A stretch of DNA of 33,343 bases from Dehalococcoidia bacterium (GTDB taxonomy: Bacteria; Chloroflexota; Dehalococcoidia; GIF9; AB-539-J10). Under the pieces are notes generated by a model, which searched no databases, was not told the DNA's origin, and saw only the letters and a program-made list of their open reading frames with translations. Each line of letters opens with the position of its first letter. The stretch's first letter is position 1. Location of the stretch: assembly GCA_030602785.1 (NCBI GenBank), contig JAUVZB010000004.1:1-33343 (forward strand), in the 5' to 3' direction. Shown one piece after another: positions 1 to 8,306 of this stretch. The translations under genes and the position numbers were made by a program.

Positions 1-1
1 C

Positions 2-81
2 GGAATTCGCACGAAGGGAGCTGCTCGGCCACGGGGGCAGTTGAACTGGATGCGCACACCCCCGGCCTTCGTGAATTCGCG
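2..81. repeat. Short intergenic element with imperfect inverted arms
   Basis: The left arm (about 3-17) and right arm (about 66-79) are inverted copies of GAATTC...ACGAAGG, differing by a 2-nt insertion in the left copy. The interior is GC-rich. A similar GCACGAATTC arm pair flanks another intergenic stretch at 3170-3297. No open reading frame of note is present. This may be a dispersed intergenic repeat or MITE-like element, but only two related copies are visible, so the class is uncertain. Confidence 0.4.
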
Positions 82-180
82 CACCAACCCCACTCTACGA
101 TGTGTAATCCCACCGTCAGTGTGGTTATTCCGACAGGCTCCTAGCAAGGGCACCGTACGACATTGTAGCAGGTCGGCGCA
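82..180. other. Intergenic region 3' of glnA
   Basis: There is no convincing gene and no strong terminator here. A minus-strand TGC-TACAAT sequence (TACAAT at 162-167) resembles an extended -10 element reading out of the window to the left. No good -35 hexamer accompanies it, so it is only a weak promoter candidate for whatever lies beyond position 1. Confidence 0.3.
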
Positions 181-1518
181 CTACAGGATTGGCAGGTAGC
201 GATTGATCTCGTATTCCGTCACCTGGGTACTGTACTCGTGCCACTCTATCTTCTTGTTCTGAATGAAGGCTTCGAAGACGTGGTCACCGAGAGCCTTCCG
301 CAGGAGTTCACTGCTTTCGGCCACCTGGATTGCCTCGTACAGATTCGCAGGCAGCGTCGCGATACCTCGGTCCTTTCTCTCCTGTTCCGTCATGAGGTAG
401 ACGTTCTCTTGGACGGGTTCGGGACACTCGTATCCCTTTTCGATGCCCTCCAGCCCTGCAGCCAGCATCACAGAGAAAGCCAGGTACGGGTTGCACGCCG
501 GGTCGGGAGACCGCAGTTCCAGGCGCGTGGCGTTCTCGTTGCCGGGCTTGTAGCCTGGAACGCGGATGAGGTCAGCCCTGTTGCGGCGAGCCCACGACAG
601 ATACACCGGCGCCTCGTACCCGGGGACAAGCCGCTTGTAAGAGTTCACCCACTGGTTGGTGACTGCAGTGAATTCCGGCGCGTGTCTCAGAAGACCCGCG
701 ATGAAGCTGCGTGCTGTCTCCGACAGGTAGTACTCTCCGTTGCGGTCGAAGAACGCATTTCGGCCATCTTTGAAGAGCGACTGGTGAACATGCATGCCGC
801 TCCCGTTGATGCCGAAAACCGGCTTGGGCATGAAGCTGGCATGGACTCCGTGGGCCAACGCGATCTGCTTCACCACCAGCCGGTAGGTCATCACGTTGTC
901 CGCCATCGTCAACGCATCCGTGTAGCGTACGTCAATCTCATGCTGGCTTCCGGCGACTTCGTGGTGCGAGTATTCCACGCCGATCCCCATCTCCTCGAGC
1001 GTCAGCACCGTCTCGCGCCTGAGGTCCGTCGCCAGGTCGAGCGGTGTCATGTCGAAATAGCCGCCCTCGTCGAGCCCTTCTGTAGAGTACTTGTCCTTGA
1101 AGTAGAAGTACTCCAGCTCGGGTCCGACGTAGTAGGTGTAGCCAAGGTCGGCCGCTCGCTGCAGGTTTCTCTTCAGCACGAAACGCGGATCACCATCGAA
1201 TGCGGTCCCCTCCGGTTTGATGATGTCACAGAACATCCGCGCAACAGCATGCTGCTCCTTGGGCCGCCAGGGTAGTAACTGGAACGTCTCCGGCTCCGGC
1301 AGCGCCATCATGTCGCTCTCGTCTATCCGTGTGAACCCCTCGATAGATGAGCCGTCGAACCCCATCCCTTCCTCAAGAGCGCCTTCCAGTTCCTCCACGG
1401 TAATCGCGAAACTCTTCAGAAAGCCGAGAATATCGGTGAACCACAGGCGAATGAACTTGACGTCGTGCTCCTTTGCCGTCTTGAGCACATACTCATTTGC
1501 TTCGTTCCTGCTTCTCAT
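181..1518 (-). CDS. glnA: Type I glutamine synthetase (GSI-alpha type)
   Basis: This enzyme makes glutamine from glutamate, ammonia and ATP in the cytosol and is the main entry point for ammonium. The 445-aa product has the expected GSI motifs: FDGSSIEGF near residue 54, metal-binding E134/E136 in GPELEYFYF, NGSGMHVHQS and the ELRSPDPACNPYLA stretch. The length fits GSI. It has no extra ~25-residue insert and no typical adenylylation-site segment, which points to the alpha subtype, controlled by transcription or feedback rather than by adenylylation. I chose the ATG at 1518 because GGAGG sits about 10 nt upstream and family homology starts here; the reading frame continues 55 codons further upstream without support. 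A GlnR-like box lies 80 bp upstream. It follows gatB after 151 bp. Confidence 0.97.
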   Translation of the reverse strand: MRSRNEANEYVLKTAKEHDVKFIRLWFTDILGFLKSFAITVEELEGALEEGMGFDGSSIEGFTRIDESDMMALPEPETFQLLPWRPKEQHAVARMFCDIIKPEGTAFDGDPRFVLKRNLQRAADLGYTYYVGPELEYFYFKDKYSTEGLDEGGYFDMTPLDLATDLRRETVLTLEEMGIGVEYSHHEVAGSQHEIDVRYTDALTMADNVMTYRLVVKQIALAHGVHASFMPKPVFGINGSGMHVHQSLFKDGRNAFFDRNGEYYLSETARSFIAGLLRHAPEFTAVTNQWVNSYKRLVPGYEAPVYLSWARRNRADLIRVPGYKPGNENATRLELRSPDPACNPYLAFSVMLAAGLEGIEKGYECPEPVQENVYLMTEQERKDRGIATLPANLYEAIQVAESSELLRKALGDHVFEAFIQNKKIEWHEYSTQVTEYEINRYLPIL

Positions 1519-1597
1519 GGCCGCCTTTCCTCCTTCATGTTGTGTGTGCGTACGTCGCAGCACATTCTTCAATCTGTCCACATTGTCGGACGCCAGT

Positions 1598-1613
1598 GTT
1601 ACGGATGCGTTAC
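1598..1613 (-). promoter_or_regulatory. Candidate GlnR-type operator upstream of glnA
   Basis: On the minus strand this reads GTAAC-GCATCC-GTAAC, two 5-bp half-sites 11 bp apart. That is the spacing of OmpR-family binding and close to the actinobacterial GlnR pattern gTnAC-n6-GaAAC. It lies 80 bp upstream of the glnA start, and a GlnR-like regulator is encoded 1.9 kb away. The assignment as its binding site is inference. Confidence 0.5.
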
Positions 1614-1669
1614 ACAGGCATTGCAACTGTGTGAAATACCTGGCCCGCCGCACCCGCCTCTGCTCGGCT

Positions 1670-3112
1670 TCAGGCCAACTCACGCTGCAGCAGATCGCGC
1701 GTCAGGCCGGGATTCGCCCGCCCGCGCGTCAATCGCATCACTTGACCTGTCAGGAACATGATGGACTGCTCCTTGCCGGCCTTGTAGTCGGCAACGGCCC
1801 CGGGGTTGTCGGCAATTGCCTGCCGCACCGCGGACAGAAGTTCATCGGACCCGCTGATCTGATCGAGGTTCTGTTCCTTAATGATCTCGGCAGGCGCCTT
1901 GCCTGACCTGAACATTTCGTCCAGCACGGACTTCGAGGAGGGACCGCTCAGCACGCCCTTCTGCACCAGGTCCAACAACTGCGCAAGCCCCTCCGGCCAA
2001 AGATGGCTGTCGGAGATATCCACGTTGGCGGTGTTGAGCAGGCGGCTCACGTCACCCAGTATCCAGTTCGAAAGAGCGTGCCCGTGGCTCGCGCCCGCGG
2101 TCGTAACGGACTCCTCGAAGAAATCGGCGAGTGTCCTTGAAGACACGAGTGTCCCCGCGTCGGGAGGGGGGACACCGTACGTCTCTATGAATCTTGCCTT
2201 GCGTGCGTCCGGCAGTTCCGGCAGGCGTGCCCTGACTTCCTCTACCCATTCCTGGCTCAGCACCAGCGGAGGCAGGTCTGGTTCAGGGAAGTAGCGGTAG
2301 TCGTCCGCGTATTCCTTGCTTCTCTGTGAAACGGTTACGCCCTCAGCCTCAAGCCAGCCCATGGTCTCCTGCTTCAGGCTGCCCCCGGCCTGAAGGACCT
2401 GCACCTGTCGCTGCTGTTCGTACTTGAGGGCTCGGTAGACGCCGCGGAAGCTGTTCATGTTCTTCACTTCCACCTTGGCGCCAAGCTCTGTGGAGCCGAT
2501 AGGGCGGAGACTGATGTTTGCGTCGCAGCGGAAGCTGCCCTCTTCCATGTTGCCCGTTGACACACCGATATACCTCAGGAGTGTCCGCAGTTTGACGAGG
2601 TATTCACGCGCTTCCTCGGGAGACCTCATGTCGGGCTCGCTGACTGTCTCCATGAGGGGCACTCCCGAGCGGTTGACGTCTATCAGGCTGCAGCCCTGCA
2701 TGTGAAACGACTTGGCCACATCCTCCTCGAGGTGGACGCGCGTGATACCTATTCGCCTGGCCTGACCATCGACTTCGATATCGAGCCAGCCCTTGTGTCC
2801 GATAGGGGCGTCGTACTGCGAAATCTGGTATCCCTTCATCAGGTCAGGATAGAAGTAGCTCTTCCGGTCGAAGCGCGTACTGGCGGGCAAGTCGCAATGC
2901 AGCGCCAGCGCGGTCATCATGACGTACTCGATGGCGTGCCTGTTTGCTACCGGTAGTGTCCCCGGCATCCCCAGACAGATCGGACACACATGAGTGTTCG
3001 GCGGGCTGTCCATGTAGTCCGTCGAGCAGCCGCAGAACATCTTGCTCTCGGTGACCAGCTGCGCGTGTACTTCCAGACCGATTACCGTCTCATATCCGCT
3101 ACTGTCAGTCAT
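1670..3112 (-). CDS. gatB: Asp-tRNA(Asn)/Glu-tRNA(Gln) amidotransferase subunit B
   Basis: GatB is the kinase and tRNA-binding subunit of the GatCAB complex, which converts misacylated Glu-tRNA(Gln) and/or Asp-tRNA(Asn) to the amide form using glutamine. The 480-aa product starts with IGLEVHAQL and has the zinc-site cysteines C27/C29 and C43/C46, the ARTxFDRKSYFYPDLMKGYQ-type core (here STRFDRKSYFYPDLMKGYQ) and KVEVKNMNSFR. The C-terminal YqeY-like tail ends normally. The ATG at 3112 has GGAGAGG about 8 nt upstream. It is separated from gatA/gatC, which lie near 16.6-18.4 kb, and sits instead with glnA, the source of the glutamine it needs. The 279-bp gap upstream suggests its own promoter. 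Confidence 0.97.
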   Translation of the reverse strand: MTDSSGYETVIGLEVHAQLVTESKMFCGCSTDYMDSPPNTHVCPICLGMPGTLPVANRHAIEYVMMTALALHCDLPASTRFDRKSYFYPDLMKGYQISQYDAPIGHKGWLDIEVDGQARRIGITRVHLEEDVAKSFHMQGCSLIDVNRSGVPLMETVSEPDMRSPEEAREYLVKLRTLLRYIGVSTGNMEEGSFRCDANISLRPIGSTELGAKVEVKNMNSFRGVYRALKYEQQRQVQVLQAGGSLKQETMGWLEAEGVTVSQRSKEYADDYRYFPEPDLPPLVLSQEWVEEVRARLPELPDARKARFIETYGVPPPDAGTLVSSRTLADFFEESVTTAGASHGHALSNWILGDVSRLLNTANVDISDSHLWPEGLAQLLDLVQKGVLSGPSSKSVLDEMFRSGKAPAEIIKEQNLDQISGSDELLSAVRQAIADNPGAVADYKAGKEQSIMFLTGQVMRLTRGRANPGLTRDLLQRELA

Positions 3113-3169
3113 GCAACAGCCTCTCCGAACTTCATTGGCGCCTGCACTGCGTCCGTACCGGCTTCGCCA

Positions 3170-3297
3170 GCACGAATTCCTGGCAACCTGAGGTCAACTT
3201 GCCCCGCATTCTCAGGCAGGAGGCCGCCGGTCTCTTGCTCACAGCCGGGCCCACGGGAATGCCACCGGCGAGCGCTCACATATCGAGGAATTCGTGC
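3170..3297. repeat. Intergenic stretch bounded by perfect 12-bp inverted repeats
   Basis: GCACGAATTCCT (3170-3181) and AGGAATTCGTGC (3286-3297) are perfect reverse complements enclosing 104 bp. The arms resemble those at 2-81. The element lies in the 279-bp gap between the regulator gene and gatB and would be transcribed into the gatB leader. It could be a MITE-like or REP-like repeat, or a long-range RNA stem. Confidence 0.45.
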
Positions 3298-3326
3298 ACA
3301 CTCAGCTTCCTGCACGGGCGGATTCA

Positions 3327-3335
3327 ATAGTAACA
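3327..3335 (-). promoter_or_regulatory. Weak extended -10 promoter candidate for gatB
   Basis: The minus strand reads TGT-TACTAT, an extended -10 pattern with no good -35 hexamer. It would give a leader of about 210 nt that includes the inverted repeat at 3170-3297. It is supported only by sequence and by the large gap ahead of gatB. Confidence 0.3.
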
Positions 3336-3391
3336 CACGAATGTGGCCACGGCGCTCGTGCACGACCACTTGAGCAGCAAGGCTTCAGAGG

Positions 3392-4066
3392 CTACGCCTG
3401 CTTGCGAAAACGGTAGCCGATGTTGCGGACAGTATCGATGAATGTATGTTCGGCATCCTCGATCTTGCTCCTCAGCCTTCTTACATGCACATCTACGGTC
3501 CGGTCGCCGCCGTAGTAGTCGTAGCCCCAGACTCCATCCAGCAGGGACTCCCGGGTATGCACACGTGCAGGGCGACCCGCGAGGAACTTCAGCAGTTCGT
3601 ACTCCTTGTACGTAAGCTCTATCAGTCGGCCGTCCAGTGTCACCTCGCAGGTGGCCGTGTTGATTACGAGAGCGCCACGACGCATGACATCCGGGCTATC
3701 CGCGCTGGCGCTGAGCAGGCGGCGGATACGCGCCCTCAACTCCGGGCCTGATGCTGTTGTAGCTGCGAAATCGTCGGCCGCAAGATGAGGCCCGACGGAC
3801 TCCAGCAATTCGGCGCTGACGACAACGAGGACGGGACACCGGACACGCCTCTTGACCTTCGATAGCAGGTCCGTCAGTTCGTCTGCGGCGATGGCCCTGA
3901 CAACAACCGTGGAGGGAGCAGGGCGCGGGAGAGACTCAAGGCCGTTTTCTCCTACCAGGACCTCTCCAAGACCCGGGTCGAGCAACCGGAGTTCGCGCAC
4001 AAGGTGTGGATCCGAGTGGCGCTCACGCGCAACAAGGACGATGTGTGGTGAATACCTGTCGCTCAC
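3392..4066 (-). CDS. GlnR-like orphan OmpR-family transcriptional regulator
   Basis: This 224-aa protein has a degenerate receiver domain (about 1-120) and a C-terminal winged-helix DNA-binding domain (about 128-222). The winged helix carries YKEYELLKFL, VWGYDYYGG, RTVDVHVRRLR and TVRNIGYRF, closely matching the actinobacterial nitrogen regulator GlnR. The receiver has no acidic pair near its start and no phospho-acceptor aspartate at the expected position, where VVVRA is found, as is usual for GlnR-type orphan regulators. No histidine kinase is nearby. The GTG start at 4066 is the only in-frame choice after an upstream stop, 10 bp after the GltB3 gene, so it is probably translationally coupled. 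It probably controls nitrogen genes in this cluster; a matching box precedes glnA. GlnR identity is inferred from motif likeness and context. Confidence 0.88.
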   Translation of the reverse strand: MSDRYSPHIVLVARERHSDPHLVRELRLLDPGLGEVLVGENGLESLPRPAPSTVVVRAIAADELTDLLSKVKRRVRCPVLVVVSAELLESVGPHLAADDFAATTASGPELRARIRRLLSASADSPDVMRRGALVINTATCEVTLDGRLIELTYKEYELLKFLAGRPARVHTRESLLDGVWGYDYYGGDRTVDVHVRRLRSKIEDAEHTFIDTVRNIGYRFRKQA

Positions 4067-4076
4067 TGTCTACGCA

Positions 4077-4844
4077 CTAGTAGGCGTACAGTCGCCCATA
4101 CGGTCGCAGATGCAGGGGGTACAGCTTCGTGAAGTCGGCAGCGAGAATGTCCCCTGCCGGCATTTCAAAACTGGTTGCGTAACGTCCGACGGCATCTTCG
4201 AGAACCCGTCTGTCGTCTGCGGCCAGCGAGGCAACGCCCACTTCCTTTCCAAGCTGGTGGCTCTCCACGCTGCCGCGCAAGTAGATAACTCCACCATGCA
4301 TTCCTGTACCAATGAAACGAGCATGGCTCCGGGCAACACGTGGTCGCATCAATCCTAGCACGACCAGGACGCCACCTGCCATGTATTCCCCGAGGAAATC
4401 CTGCGCCGCACCGCCGATGACGATGACAGGGCGCCTGTCCTCGTATTCTTTCATGTGAATGCCCGCGCGATAGCCGGCGCCATCACGCACCAGAATGATT
4501 CCACCGCGTGCGGCAAGGCCGAGCGCATCGCCCGCATGTCCATGCACGATGATCGAGCCCTGATTCATCGTGTTTCCCACTCCGTCCTGGCCGCTGCCTC
4601 GCACGGTGATGGTCGGGCCGTCCATGAATGCCCCCAGATCGTTGCCCGGAGTTCCCTGGAGTTCCAGGTGCACATCGCCGCGCAGGTTCGTTCCAATATA
4701 GCGTTGACCGTTGACGTTCCGCACGGCGATCTGCTTCACACCTTCCTGCGCAAGCCCGGTCAATGCCGTGTTCAATTCCCTGTAGGACAGGCCAAGAGCG
4801 TCAATCTCCATGAATCCCTTGCTTGTGAGCTCTGTATTGTCCAT
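4077..4844 (-). CDS. Archaeal-type glutamate synthase GXGXG subunit (GltB3-like)
   Basis: The 255-aa product is the stand-alone version of the C-terminal beta-helix (GXGXG) domain of glutamate synthase large chains. Glycine-rich turns repeat from about residue 60 to 190, for example GSIIVHGHAGDALG, GGIILVRDGAGYRAG and GGVLVVLGL. In fused GOGATs this domain is structural and spaces the ammonia tunnel between the glutaminase and FMN domains. The related FwdC subunit of formylmethanofuran dehydrogenase has the same fold, but the neighbours point clearly to glutamate synthase. The ATG at 4844 follows the GltB2 stop after a single base, so the two are surely coupled and made in similar amounts. 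Confidence 0.93.
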   Translation of the reverse strand: MDNTELTSKGFMEIDALGLSYRELNTALTGLAQEGVKQIAVRNVNGQRYIGTNLRGDVHLELQGTPGNDLGAFMDGPTITVRGSGQDGVGNTMNQGSIIVHGHAGDALGLAARGGIILVRDGAGYRAGIHMKEYEDRRPVIVIGGAAQDFLGEYMAGGVLVVLGLMRPRVARSHARFIGTGMHGGVIYLRGSVESHQLGKEVGVASLAADDRRVLEDAVGRYATSFEMPAGDILAADFTKLYPLHLRPYGRLYAY

Positions 4845-4845
4845 A

Positions 4846-6348
4846 TCAGCTACCTGCCATTCTCACGCCAAGAATGTCCAGTTCAGTATCCGTCAGGCCC
4901 ACACCTCTGAGATGCAGCCGGTTTCCTCTGAGGCTTTCGATGGCGTTGACCCCCATTCCTCCGAGAATGTCCTTGATCTCGAGGCTCCAACCACGTACCA
5001 GATTGACGAGCCTCTCTGCGCCCAACTCCGGGTTGATGCGCTTGGTCAACGCAGGATCGCTGGTGCAAATGCCCCACGCGCATTTTCCCGTATGGCATTG
5101 CTGGCACACGTGGCACCCGAGAGCTATCAGCGCTGCGGTGCCAATGTTGACGGCGTCGGCGCCAAGTGCAATCGCCTTGGCCACATCTCCGCTGGAACGT
5201 ATGCCACCCGACGCCACGATGGAAGCCTGGTTGCGTATCCCTTCCTGGCGAAGGCGGGTATCGACCGACGCCAGGGCGAGTTCAATCGGAATGCCTACGT
5301 TATCACGTATTGCCTTGGGAGCTGCGCCGGTGGCGCCCCGTAGCCCATCGATGACGATGATGTCCGCGCCGGCACGCACCATGCCACTCGCGATTGCTGC
5401 CGTGTTGTGAACGGCCGCGATTTTCACTGACACCGGCTTTGTGTACTCAGTCGCCTCTTTGATGGCGTAGATGAGCTGCCTGAGGTCCTCAATTGAGTAG
5501 ATATCGTGGTGCGGTGCGGGCGACAACGCATCGGTACCCGCCGGAATCATTCGGGTCCTGGAGACATCATCCGTCACTTTCTCGCCGGGAAGATGCCCTC
5601 CGATCCCCGGTTTTGCACCCTGGCCTATCTTGATCTCGATAATCTGCGGCGCTCTCAGGTACTCGGAGTACACTCCGAAGCGTCCGGACGCCACCTGCAC
5701 GATGGTATTCGGAGCGTACTTCGCCAGAGATGGGTGGAGCCCACCTTCCCCCGTGTTCCACAGCGTCCCGAGTTCCGTAGCAGCTCGGGCCAGCGACTGT
5801 TGTACGCGGAGGCTTACAGCTCCGTATGACATGGCGGAGAACATGATTGGCGTCTCAATCTTGACCTGTGGCGCGAAAGGAGTCTTCACGCGCCCGGAGG
5901 CGTCGAACTCGACCCGCTCCGGCTTGCGACCGAGGTAGGTGCTGAGCTCCATCGGTTCCCGCAGAGGGTCGATTGAAGGATTCGTGACCTGACTCGCATT
6001 CAAGAGTAGATGGTCAAAGTAGATGGGGTAGGGTTTGTCACTGCCCATGCCTGTCAGGAGCATGCCCCCTGTCTCGGCTTGTTTCAGGATGTCTTCGATG
6101 ACCTCTGCTCGCCAGTTGGCATTGGTCCGGTATTCGAGCGGATTCCGCCGAACAGTGAGAGCATTTGTTGGGCAGAAGGCTACGCACCGGTGACAGTCAA
6201 CGCAGTTCTCCTCGCGGCTCTTGACGACCCCTTCTTCCTCATCGAAATAGTTCGCATCGAAGGTGCACTGGTTGACACACACCTTGCATTGAATACATCG
6301 ATTCGGGTCGCGCTCGACCACATAGACTGATGGAAGGTAGCTCTTCAT
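4846..6348 (-). CDS. Archaeal-type glutamate synthase FMN subunit with N-terminal 2[4Fe-4S] ferredoxin (GltB2-like)
   Basis: This subunit carries out the synthase half reaction: ammonia plus 2-oxoglutarate plus two electrons give glutamate at an FMN. The 500-aa protein opens with two ferredoxin motifs (C18/21/24/28 and C49/52/55/59) and then the GOGAT central barrel. Visible motifs are IGQGAKPGIGGHLPGEKV at 241-258, IDGLRGATGAAP at 333-344 and the 3Fe-4S cluster region C412-C428 (CQQCHTGKCAWGICT). The ferredoxin domain suggests electrons arrive from iron-sulphur carriers rather than directly from NADPH. It sits between hisF and GltB3, 10 bp and 1 bp away. The ATG at 6348 has only a weak AGGAT ribosome site. 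Confidence 0.95.
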   Translation of the reverse strand: MKSYLPSVYVVERDPNRCIQCKVCVNQCTFDANYFDEEEGVVKSREENCVDCHRCVAFCPTNALTVRRNPLEYRTNANWRAEVIEDILKQAETGGMLLTGMGSDKPYPIYFDHLLLNASQVTNPSIDPLREPMELSTYLGRKPERVEFDASGRVKTPFAPQVKIETPIMFSAMSYGAVSLRVQQSLARAATELGTLWNTGEGGLHPSLAKYAPNTIVQVASGRFGVYSEYLRAPQIIEIKIGQGAKPGIGGHLPGEKVTDDVSRTRMIPAGTDALSPAPHHDIYSIEDLRQLIYAIKEATEYTKPVSVKIAAVHNTAAIASGMVRAGADIIVIDGLRGATGAAPKAIRDNVGIPIELALASVDTRLRQEGIRNQASIVASGGIRSSGDVAKAIALGADAVNIGTAALIALGCHVCQQCHTGKCAWGICTSDPALTKRINPELGAERLVNLVRGWSLEIKDILGGMGVNAIESLRGNRLHLRGVGLTDTELDILGVRMAGS

Positions 6349-6358
6349 TTGCTTTATC

Positions 6359-7126
6359 CTATAGCCTCACTGCGACGTTCCTGGCCTGCAGGAATAGCTT
6401 GATGTCCTGGATACCAGTCTCACGATAGTGAAAAATGCTGGCTGCAAGTACTGCATCGGCTTTGCCCAACTCCAGAACCTCATACAGGTCCTGTGCTGAA
6501 CCTGCCCCCCCGCTGGCGATGACGGGTATGGAGACACTTGTCGAAACGGCTCGAGTCAGATGCACGTCGTAGCCCGTCTTGTGCCCGTCGGCATCCATGC
6601 TTGTCAGTAGAATCTCACCCGCGCCAAGTTCGGCTGCCCGCCCTGCCCATTCTACGGCGTCGATGGCTCTGGCCACACTACCACCGTATGTGTGTACCTG
6701 CCACCGCAGTGGCTCGGATCCGGCCACTCTCTTCGCGTCGATGGCCACGACCACGCACTGACTGCCGAACCGGTCGGCGGCACATCGAATGAGGTCCGGG
6801 TTCTGCACGGCGGCTGTGTTCACGGACACTTTGTCCGCTCCGCTCAGCAGCATCCGCCGCATGTCCTCCACCGTTCGCAGTCCTCCACCAACCGTCAGGG
6901 GGATGAAGACGACGTGCGCGATTCGTTCGACCACCTCCGCCATCGTCTGCCTGTGTTCCTTGCTCGCAGTGATATCAAGGAAGACCAGCTCGTCTGCCCC
7001 TTCGTCGTAGTAGCGCTGCGCCAGTTCGACAGGGTCGCCCGAGTCCCGAAGAGACTCGAAACTCTTGCCTTTCACCACCCGTCCGTCCTTGACGTCCAGG
7101 CAGGGAATAATGCGCTTAGTGAGCAC
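6359..7126 (-). CDS. hisF: Imidazole glycerol phosphate synthase cyclase subunit HisF
   Basis: HisF joins ammonia from HisH with PRFAR to form imidazole glycerol phosphate and AICAR in histidine synthesis. The 255-aa TIM barrel has the catalytic aspartates D11 ([13 protein letters not shown]) and D130 (VAIDAKR), plus the phosphate-binding loops VGGGLR and ASGGAG. I chose the GTG at 7126: it gives the normal HisF length and starts at the family's [17 protein letters not shown] lies about 9 nt upstream and the start overlaps the end of the upstream glutaminase gene by 11 bp. The open frame extends 58 codons further upstream without homology. It is separated from hisH by two GOGAT-type genes, and no other his genes are in view. 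Confidence 0.97.
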   Translation of the reverse strand: MLTKRIIPCLDVKDGRVVKGKSFESLRDSGDPVELAQRYYDEGADELVFLDITASKEHRQTMAEVVERIAHVVFIPLTVGGGLRTVEDMRRMLLSGADKVSVNTAAVQNPDLIRCAADRFGSQCVVVAIDAKRVAGSEPLRWQVHTYGGSVARAIDAVEWAGRAAELGAGEILLTSMDADGHKTGYDVHLTRAVSTSVSIPVIASGGAGSAQDLYEVLELGKADAVLAASIFHYRETGIQDIKLFLQARNVAVRL

Positions 7127-8264
7127 CAGCGAACACCTCGGCACCCTGCCAGGTCTCTCCGCCGGTGGGCACCTGTCCGAGACGAGCCACCACGGGTTCG
7201 CCCCCGACAGGAATCCATGTCTCTTCCAGGTCGGGGCACACAAGACGCATGGCGGATTCCTCCGACGAAAGGAGGACCTTGTTGCCCTGCGTGCCGACAA
7301 CGAGAGGCCTCAACCTTATCCGGTCGGTAAGCCCCACCATCTCACCCTTGCGTGCAATGATAATGGTGAACGGTCCGTTGAGAAGCAGCCCCCCGTAGGT
7401 CAGCCTCAGCGCTGTTACCACCTCACGCTCATCTGCGCTCATCTGCTCCATATCGCTCCAGAACGGAGCCGCAAGAACCTTGGCGGCGACCTCGATGGGC
7501 AGCCCGTGTCTTCGGACCAGGAGGTCCACCGCGTAGGTGATTACTTCCGTGTCGGTCTGCAGCGAACACTGGTAGCCATACTGCTCAAGGAAGCGCTGGT
7601 TGATGCCATACGATGAGATTTCCCCGTTGTGGACGACCGTCCAGTCGAGAAGACCAAATGGGTGAGCGCCGCCCCACCATCCGGGAGTATTCGTTGGGAA
7701 CCTCCCGTGCGCCGTCCAGATGTATCCACTGTATTGCTCGAGACGGAAGAACCTCGCAACGTCGAAGGGATGCCCCACCCCTTTGAAGACACCCATGTTC
7801 TTCCCCGAGGAAAAGACGAAGCTATCCCCGATGGACGTGTTTATCCTCATCGTCCTGTCTGACACATATTGCTCAGGGTCTCCGCCTCGAACTTCGTTCG
7901 GTTTCGGAGATGCGAAATACCGGTACATGGCAGGCGGGTTTGGCAGAGCAGATGGGTCGACATCCATCGGTTCGGCCTTCGCGATTGTGAACCACTCGCC
8001 CAGATACTCCTCGGTCTCTCGTTGACCGGCGTGGTTGCTGTACATGATGTGGAACGCATAGCTGTCCTCGTGTTCCGGATAGAGACCGTAGGCAGCGAAT
8101 CCGCCCCCGAGTCCATTGTCGCGGTCACGCATCAGGTCGATAGCCCGTATGGGCACATCAGCACCGATAAGTGCCCCGGAGGTATCCATGACTCCGAAGA
8201 TGGAGCACCCATCGGATACTCTGTCGTCGCCGTACTTGTTGTTGAGCAGCCTTAGATCTCTCAT
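7116..8264 (-). CDS. Class II glutamine amidotransferase (stand-alone GltB1-like GOGAT domain)
   Basis: This protein should hydrolyse glutamine to supply ammonia for the split glutamate synthase. The 382-aa product has an Ntn-type glutaminase fold. CSIFGV holds the probable nucleophile C20. Downstream are [20 protein letters not shown] and TDTEVITY, all typical of class II amidotransferases. The nucleophile must be N-terminal in the mature enzyme, so a 19-residue propeptide ending in VSDG is implied. The ATG at 8264 is preceded by GGAAGGT; a GTG five codons upstream is the alternative. The neighbouring FMN and GXGXG subunits and the NADH oxidoreductase support a GOGAT role rather than asparagine or glucosamine synthesis. 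Confidence 0.92.
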   Translation of the reverse strand: MRDLRLLNNKYGDDRVSDGCSIFGVMDTSGALIGADVPIRAIDLMRDRDNGLGGGFAAYGLYPEHEDSYAFHIMYSNHAGQRETEEYLGEWFTIAKAEPMDVDPSALPNPPAMYRYFASPKPNEVRGGDPEQYVSDRTMRINTSIGDSFVFSSGKNMGVFKGVGHPFDVARFFRLEQYSGYIWTAHGRFPTNTPGWWGGAHPFGLLDWTVVHNGEISSYGINQRFLEQYGYQCSLQTDTEVITYAVDLLVRRHGLPIEVAAKVLAAPFWSDMEQMSADEREVVTALRLTYGGLLLNGPFTIIIARKGEMVGLTDRIRLRPLVVGTQGNKVLLSSEESAMRLVCPDLEETWIPVGGEPVVARLGQVPTGGETWQGAEVFAGAH

Positions 8265-8306
8265 TCTGTCACCTTCCACAACGCTGCGTGCTCGCGCCCG
8301 GTGCCT

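Noticed and set aside
238-1275. 345-codon plus-strand open frame opposite glnA
   Set aside because: It is a shadow of glnA with no motif and no ribosome site.
1519-1683. N-terminal extension of glnA to 1683
   Set aside because: The extension has no family homology, covers the candidate GlnR box and overlaps gatB, while the ATG at 1518 has a good ribosome site.
3109-3369. 86-codon minus-strand frame in the regulator-gatB gap
   Set aside because: It spans the inverted repeat, lacks a ribosome site and reads as low-complexity Arg/Gly/Ala sequence.
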